A stretch of 64,000 bases of DNA from Undaria pinnatifida. Taxonomy: Eukaryota; Sar; Phaeophyceae; Laminariales; Alariaceae. Within the stretch, counting starts at the first letter, position 1. Every line of letters begins with the position of its first letter. The stretch is taken from contig JABAKD010000010.1 in assembly GCA_012845835.1 (NCBI GenBank), positions 13,052,973-13,116,972 on the forward strand, read 5' to 3'. Positions 59,166 to 64,000 of the stretch are shown piece by piece. A model generated the notes under the pieces. That model did no database searches. It saw nothing but the letters and a program-made list of their open reading frames with translations, and had not been told where the DNA came from. The translations under genes were made by a program, and so were the position numbers.

Positions 59166-60359
59166 GTTTGTGCGTACCCTACAGAACACGACCTTGCAAT
59201 TTTCCGTCTTCGGGCTTTACAACGATAGATACCTGAAAATCACGACACTAAACGTATTCACGTGGCGGCATCGACGAGGAGATCATATCGGTGAAGCGAG
59301 TTTTGGCGTGGGAGCTGTGGTTCGCAGGATGTGGGAAATGCTCATATCACTTGGACAGGCGTTGTTGCATGGGGATATTCGCGGTGTATAGTACAATCCA
59401 TACCTGGTACCAGGCATACTACTATAGTCTTTCTTCACGCCATAAATCGATCAGGACGTCGGATAACTCGACGCTATGATAGTCCAAGGAGAAGGACGTC
59501 TGCAAAATGCCTGTTTGTTTTGTTCTGCGAGCTGTAAAAGGCCGCAATAAAAAATGCCAACGAAAGTGCTATAACAATATGTTGAGCTCTTGGAAACCAT
59601 CCAGGGGAACAAAATCGTTTCACGGGAATCAAGAAAGCGCGCTGTTTTTTTTGTTTTTTTTTTCTTGTATGTGGAGGATGACGCTTGTCAGAGTTATCTG
59701 TCATGACAAGAAAAGAAAAAAAGTAGATGATGACCTTTTTTGTTTAAAAAAAAAAACTCATGACATCATTCGGTGACAACGTTGCGAAAGCATTACCAAG
59801 AAAATGATAAAAAAAGCTATCTACGGCGCAATGCCGACAAAATAATCGGAAAAGACCCACGCATTCGCTTGTGTTGTCTTCTTGCTATGATGGACAACCC
59901 TGCCCAATTTTCGTTCTCCAGTTCCTAAAAAACCAGCGCGCTTTCTTGCGGAGATCGATTTGACTGGATGTCGCTCGAAGCAGCTCGTAACAGCGACAAA
60001 ACATGCGAGCCGCCCCTCTACAGTGCGGTAGGTGTCGCAGTTTTTGGGGCGAACGGTTTCTGACCTTCTGATCATGTTTCGGTTGAGATGCTCAGGTAGG
60101 GAAACTATCAGATATCGTGATGAAGCTTACGAACATGTCTGTTTCAGGGCTATGGTGGCGCATCGAAATCTTGGTGGTCGGGTTGCGCGAGAACGAATGT
60201 CTTCGAGATCGTCGTGCTTCGGGCGAGATTTTTTGTGCTTATCTCCGGAGCTCAGAAATTTCTTAGAATCTGCTACACCTCTAGCGTGGGATGACTCGCA
60301 CACAAAAACTTCCCCCTACCCCTCCCTCCCCCTTCCCCTTCCCCCCCCCCCACCCCCAG
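59166..60359. other. Probable upstream intron and flank of the WD40 gene
   Basis: No exon could be defined. The last 50 bp before 60360 are a strong pyrimidine tract. Confidence 0.4.
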
Positions 60360-60897
60360 TCGGGACACACCGCCGCAGTATACGTGGCGAAGTTCTCCCC
60401 TCGCGATAGCCTAGTAGCGTCAGCCGGATTCGATCGCACCCTTCGATTATGGGAAGGTGCTTACCCGTACAGCCAGGTAGCGTGTCTGGAGGGGCATCGT
60501 CAGCTCATCAGCGACCTGTGCTGGGCCCCTGATGGGAGGTCGCTTATCAGCGCTTCGTTCGACCAGGTGGGGGGAGGAGGGGGGAGGGGGGGGGAGGAGG
60601 GAGGGAGAGACTTGGGTGGAGGGGGAGGGCGAGGGGGTGGTGGGCGGAGGGGAGGGGGGGGGGAGGACGCGCCTTGCGCTTGGCGGTGATTGTCTTGTCT
60701 CGCCGCTCCTCTCCCATCTTGACAGTACGCATCTTACCGGGGCACAGCATTGTGACCCCCCCCTTGTTGGCACAAACGCGCTACATTGAATTGCCGACGT
60801 AACAACCAGAAGAAACGGAGAGGGCGTCGGTCGCGAAGATTTAGCTGGGGTGCGCGTGCCCGGACCGGGGCTCGTATTAAAGAAAAATCGCGTTACC

Positions 60898-60968
<71 letters not shown>

Positions 60969-62919
60969 TGCTCCTGCCGCTCCTACTCCTGCGTTGGTGT
61001 TTTGTGTACTTAGTATATATTTAACGTCCGGTGAACAGGCCACAATGAGCGTCATGCTCACCGCGCCTCAAAATATATGCGGAGTATATATAATACCCGT
61101 CGTGTTGACATTTTGACTCGGCCGCCTCCATATGCCGCTGCTGCTGCTGCTGCTGCCGGCGCCGCCGCTGCTGCTTCTACTGCTGCTGCTGCTGCCCCCT
61201 GCCTGCCCTCTCTGTCCCGAAGACCGTCGCGAAATGGGACACCGAAACAGGGCAGAGAGTCGGGAGCATGCTCGGGCTGGAAGGACTTATTCAGTGCGTA
61301 CAGGTCGCGGCAGAAGGGGGGGTTGATGGCATCGAAGGCGTTATCGGGGTCGGAGCCGGCGTCGCCGGAGGCGGGGGTGGGGGCGGGGTTGGGGGTGGGG
61401 GGATGGGAGGGGGGGGGTGGGGGGGGAAGGGTGGCGTATGCGGGCTCTACCAGCAAGCGTATTTATACGGTGGATACGAGGGACTCAATGTCGGTGGTGG
61501 CTAACTGGAATTGCGGGTCGTTCGTTAACTCTCTGCACGTGTACTCCGACGGGAGTAAGGTGAGCTAGGCGGAGGGGGGAGGGTAGAGGTATGGAAGGCC
61601 GGGGGGTGGGGGGGGGGGTACTCTGACGAGAGTAAAGTGAGCTAGGCGCGGGGGGGAGGGTAGAGGTATGGAAGGCCAGGGGGGGGGGGGAGGATACTCT
61701 GACGGAAGTAAGGTGAGCTGGGCGCCGAGGGGGGGTAGAAGAGGTATAGAAGGCGGGAGTGGGCGGGGGGGGGGGGGGTTGAGGTGTGGGAGGAGGGGGA
61801 AAGGGGACGGGGGAGCGTGGGGTCGCTATGGTTATGGTTTGTATGATTTGTTACATCAACCGTGGATTCAACCCTCAAGGAATTTAACCTCTCTGCTGCC
61901 CCCTTCCCCTCCCATATACCGTAACTCTCACACACACCCCTCCTCCTCATCTATCCTCTCTGGCCGTGCCTGTGCTCTCCGGGCACAACGATAACCTTTT
62001 TGCGGCTGCGTAAGTTGTCCCACTAATCCTCCCCTCCCCCCCTCCTTCCTTACCTCCGTGATATACTAGCAAAATTTTGTTTTTTGTCCCGAAAAAGACG
62101 GGTGCAGCGCATAAGAGCTTTACTGAACTGGGCAACTGTGTCGTGTTACTCGACAATCGACCGATGACGGCAGGTTGTGTCAGAGGACGCGAAAGGGAAG
62201 ATTGTGACTGCCTCCTCCCCGCCCCCTTAGCCCTCAACTGCCCCCCCCCCCCCCGCATGATACGATCATTACGCACTTCTCCTGTTGTGCCCTCTGACCC
62301 CATGCCTGTGCGCTCCGGGCATAACCTTGCTCTTAGCTGGACTTTAACGCCGTGTCGTATTGCGCGACAATCGATCGATCGTTGGTGGCAGGATATCTCA
62401 GCAGACGCGAGCAGATAGATTATTACTGCCCCCCCTCCTCCCTCCCTCCCTCCCTCTCTCCCTTCCTTGACCCCAAATTTCCCCCCTCCCCCGCCTCCTC
62501 GTCCATATCCTCTCTGGCCGTGCCTGTGCGCTCCGGACCGAACTTCAACCCCATTTTTAGCTCTGCTTCCTACGTTTTGAGGACAAACTGCTGGGGGGCA
62601 GGTTTAGGTACCGGGTAGCTTTTTTGTTTCGCTGCATCAACCCACCCACCCACCCACCCTACCCTACCCTACCCTCGTGTTTGGTGACAAGTTACTTGAA
62701 TTTAGAATGGGATATTGGTTGCTGTGCTCAAAACAAAAATGGGGGTTAACTGGATTTGGACTGGACCATTGTCCCGTGTCGCTCGACTTTCGATCGGATC
62801 GATGGCGGCAGGTTGTCTCGGCGGACGCGAGCGGGAAGATTTTGACGTGGGATGCGAGAACGGGAGGCATCGTGGACTCTTACAGCCTCGAAGACCCCAT
62901 CCACATCTCGCACATACAA
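60360..62919 (+). CDS. WD40-repeat protein, partial multi-exon gene
   Basis: Exon 60360-60566 follows a long pyrimidine tract and ACCCCCAG and ends at CAG|GTGGGG. Its 69 codons encode almost two WD40 blades: SGHTAAVYVAKFSP, then ASAGFDRTLRLWE, then LEGHRQLISDLCWAPDG, then SASFDQ. A second exon ends at 61559 (SDGSK|GTGAGC) and carries VAYAGSTSKRIYTVDTRD; its 5' end is unclear, between about 61200 and 61432. A third exon, 62812-62919, starts VVSADASGKILTWDARTGG and ends at CAA|GTGAGT. Exons two and three join in phase 0 to give DGSKVVSADASGKILTWD, a textbook blade. WD40 proteins are beta-propeller scaffolds. Some lines resemble the U5-40K/SMU1 group, but I cannot assign a subfamily. Further exons must lie upstream and probably beyond 62919. 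Confidence 0.75.
60895..60990. repeat. (GCT)n tract in the WD40 gene region
   Basis: About 25 GCT units with GTT interruptions; a second GCT-rich tract lies at 61136-61195. Both fall between WD40 exons. Confidence 0.95.
61546..61720 (+). repeat. Triplicated exon end plus 5' splice site in the WD40 gene
   Basis: The last codons of the WD40 exon and its donor (TACTCCGACGGGAGTAAGGT followed by GAGCTAGG) recur with donors at 61560, 61637 and 61713, a period of 76-77 bp. All three keep Y-S-D-x-S-K and a GTGAGC donor. G-rich sequence separates them. Confidence 0.85.
61955..62850 (+). repeat. Degenerate triplicated acceptor/exon modules inside a WD40 intron
   Basis: The real acceptor-exon start at 62800-62850 (GGCGGCAG|GTTGTCTCGGCGG) has two decayed upstream copies: at about 62155-62205 (GACGGCAG|GTTGTGTCAGAGG) and at about 62385-62430 (GGTGGCAG|GATATCTCAGCAG, with an in-frame TAG). 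A companion motif, GCCTGTG(C)GCTCCGG, precedes each at about 61970, 62306 and 62525. The intron therefore holds three copies of a module that includes its own 3' boundary. Confidence 0.75.
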
Positions 62920-62942
62920 GTGAGTCAGTCACACAGCTGGAT

Positions 62943-62984
62943 GCCCCCCCCCCCCTCCCCCCCCCCCCCCCCCCCCCCCCCCGC
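62943..62984. repeat. C-homopolymer tract in a WD40 intron
   Basis: C10 T C23-type run just after the donor at 62920. It could act as part of a pyrimidine tract for the next, unseen acceptor. Confidence 0.9.
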
Positions 62985-63424
62985 CTTCCCCCGACTGTGT
63001 CATGCCTCCTTAAGAGCGACAACCAAACCAATTGAGGTTAGTGTGAATTAATCCGAGTCTCAACTCTGGTGTAGATCTGCCCCCCCCCTTGTTTCAATGG
63101 GGAAGAATCTTGTTTTCTTTAGTTAGACTCTGTATACTGCAGTAAGTCTGATTTTGTACGGTGCAGTTATGAAGGAGTTCCATTTTTTTTTTTTTTTCGG
63201 GGGGGGGGGGAGGCGACAAACTATGTGGGAATTTGTGTGTGAGATGAAATGGGATGATTTTTGCCTTAACTCCAATAGACCTGTACATACTTTTTGAACT
63301 CAAAATAATATTTTTGGGGGATGAAAAGTTGTTGATTAAAAGTCTCACCTGTTGGGCTACTCCATCCACGGGACGGTACTGGGAGTTCAAGAACCCTTGG
63401 AGCGTTTTCCACACGTACGACTAA

Positions 63425-63570
63425 TCACCGATCCCCACTTGACGATCTAGATCTTTCAAGGAAGATCTATCTTGCATGGTCTATAGCTCATGTTTTCGGG
63501 GTGGGAGCAGTACGATCTGCATGATCTACGTATCATTTTTTTTCTCTTCCAGGTTTGGATATATGTGCTC
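63425..63570 (+). repeat. Family G repeat, copy 2
   Basis: CACCGATCCCCACTTGACGA, GGAAGATCTATCTTG and ACGATCTGCATGATCTACG match 51385-51512. Confidence 0.75.
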
Positions 63571-63636
63571 TTTCTGTGCAGATCCTGCAAGTAGCTCTTA
63601 ACAGCATGTATAGGATGTATTACTATTATTAGTGTA

Positions 63637-64000
63637 GATGACCTAGAGCGTGGTGTGCTCGAGGTGAGAGCCTTTTTCTCAGCTTCGGAAGGAAAGTCGC
63701 GGTCATGCCGGGAAAAATTCGAAACCGCGCACGTGATGCTATCGCTGGAAGTCCAGCCTGTTGGGCTGCTTGAGTCACACTAGATGATCTAGAGCGTGGT
63801 GTGTTCGAGGTATGAGCCTTTTTTTTTTTCAACTCAGAAAAGAAGAGTCGGTCATGCCGGGAAATTGAGCCCGCGCACGTCATGCTATCGTTGGAAGTCC
63901 AGCCTGTTGGGCTGCTTGAGTCACACTAGATGATCTAGAGCGTGGTGTGTTCGAGGTATGAGCCTTTTTTTTTTTCAACTCAGAAAAGAAAAGTCGATCA
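63637..64000. repeat. 146-bp tandem array running off the window
   Basis: TAGAGCGTGGTGTG occurs at 63644, 63790 and 63936. Units share GGTCATGCCGGGAAA, CATGCTATCG and CCAGCCTGTTGGGCTGCTTG. The array continues past the window end. Confidence 0.95.

Noticed and set aside
62640-62675. Telomere-like (CCCTA)n
   Set aside because: Only about four units next to (CCCA)n, internal to the WD40 gene.

Overview
The window is nuclear DNA from a eukaryote. It carries spliced genes with GT-AG introns of about 0.5 to 2.4 kb, two tRNA-derived SINE-like families, a non-LTR retrotransposon remnant, a Ty1/copia remnant, and very abundant microsatellites and homopolymer C tracts. There are no bacterial operons and no Shine-Dalgarno logic. 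A brown alga or other stramenopile is my best guess, from the general style of the sequence and the feel of the LINE protein fragment. That placement is inference, not proof.

Repeat-dominated left half (1 to about 28,700). Almost all long stretches here are repeats, with no convincing host gene. Family A is a C-tract-rich element with a shared 3' end and ragged 5' ends; copies lie at about 3.2-4.8, 6.7-8.0, 10.3, 15.8, 18.3-19.3, 22.9-23.9 and 28.1-28.7 kb, with inverted copies at 38.8-39.6, 48.7-48.9 and 51.5-51.8 kb. Family B lies directly upstream of A at 1.7-3.2 and 21.6-22.9 kb, and a lone copy sits at 16.6-17.3 kb. Family D contains a tRNA-like T-arm (5.8, 8.5, 11.6-12.7, 13.9, 14.6, 23.9 kb) and in the 11.6-12.7 kb cluster is folded into large near-perfect inverted repeats. 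Other elements are a tRNA-derived SINE with a poly(A) tail (8.64 kb and inverted 48.3 kb), a 238-bp MITE with 22-bp inverted ends (5.13 kb), a LINE RT C-terminal fragment (25.5-26.2 kb) with scattered 3' ends carrying (AAC)n tails, and many local tandem duplications.

Aprataxin gene (28,724-36,680, + strand). Seven exons can be joined phase-perfectly into a 499-residue protein. It has a low-complexity basic N-terminus with a 76-residue tandem duplication, a HIT catalytic domain and a C-terminal C2HC zinc finger. One intron appears to be GC-AG. A family A copy ends just before the gene and the only TATA-like box lies at that junction.

Right half (36.7-64 kb). This holds a degenerate minisatellite, the dead copia fragment (41.35-43.26 kb), two zinc-finger ORFs (43.9-45.5 kb), isolated spliced-exon candidates on the + strand (47.69, 50.37, 52.61, 54.96 kb), two arrays of a palindrome-bearing minisatellite (57.6-58.0 and 58.8-59.2 kb), and a WD40-repeat gene (60.36-62.92 kb and probably beyond on both sides). 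The 1.25-kb intron of the WD40 gene contains tandem copies of its own splice-site regions. The window ends inside a 146-bp tandem array.

The genes do not form a pathway. The only clear functional inference is DNA-end repair by the aprataxin homologue; the WD40 protein is a scaffold of unknown partner.
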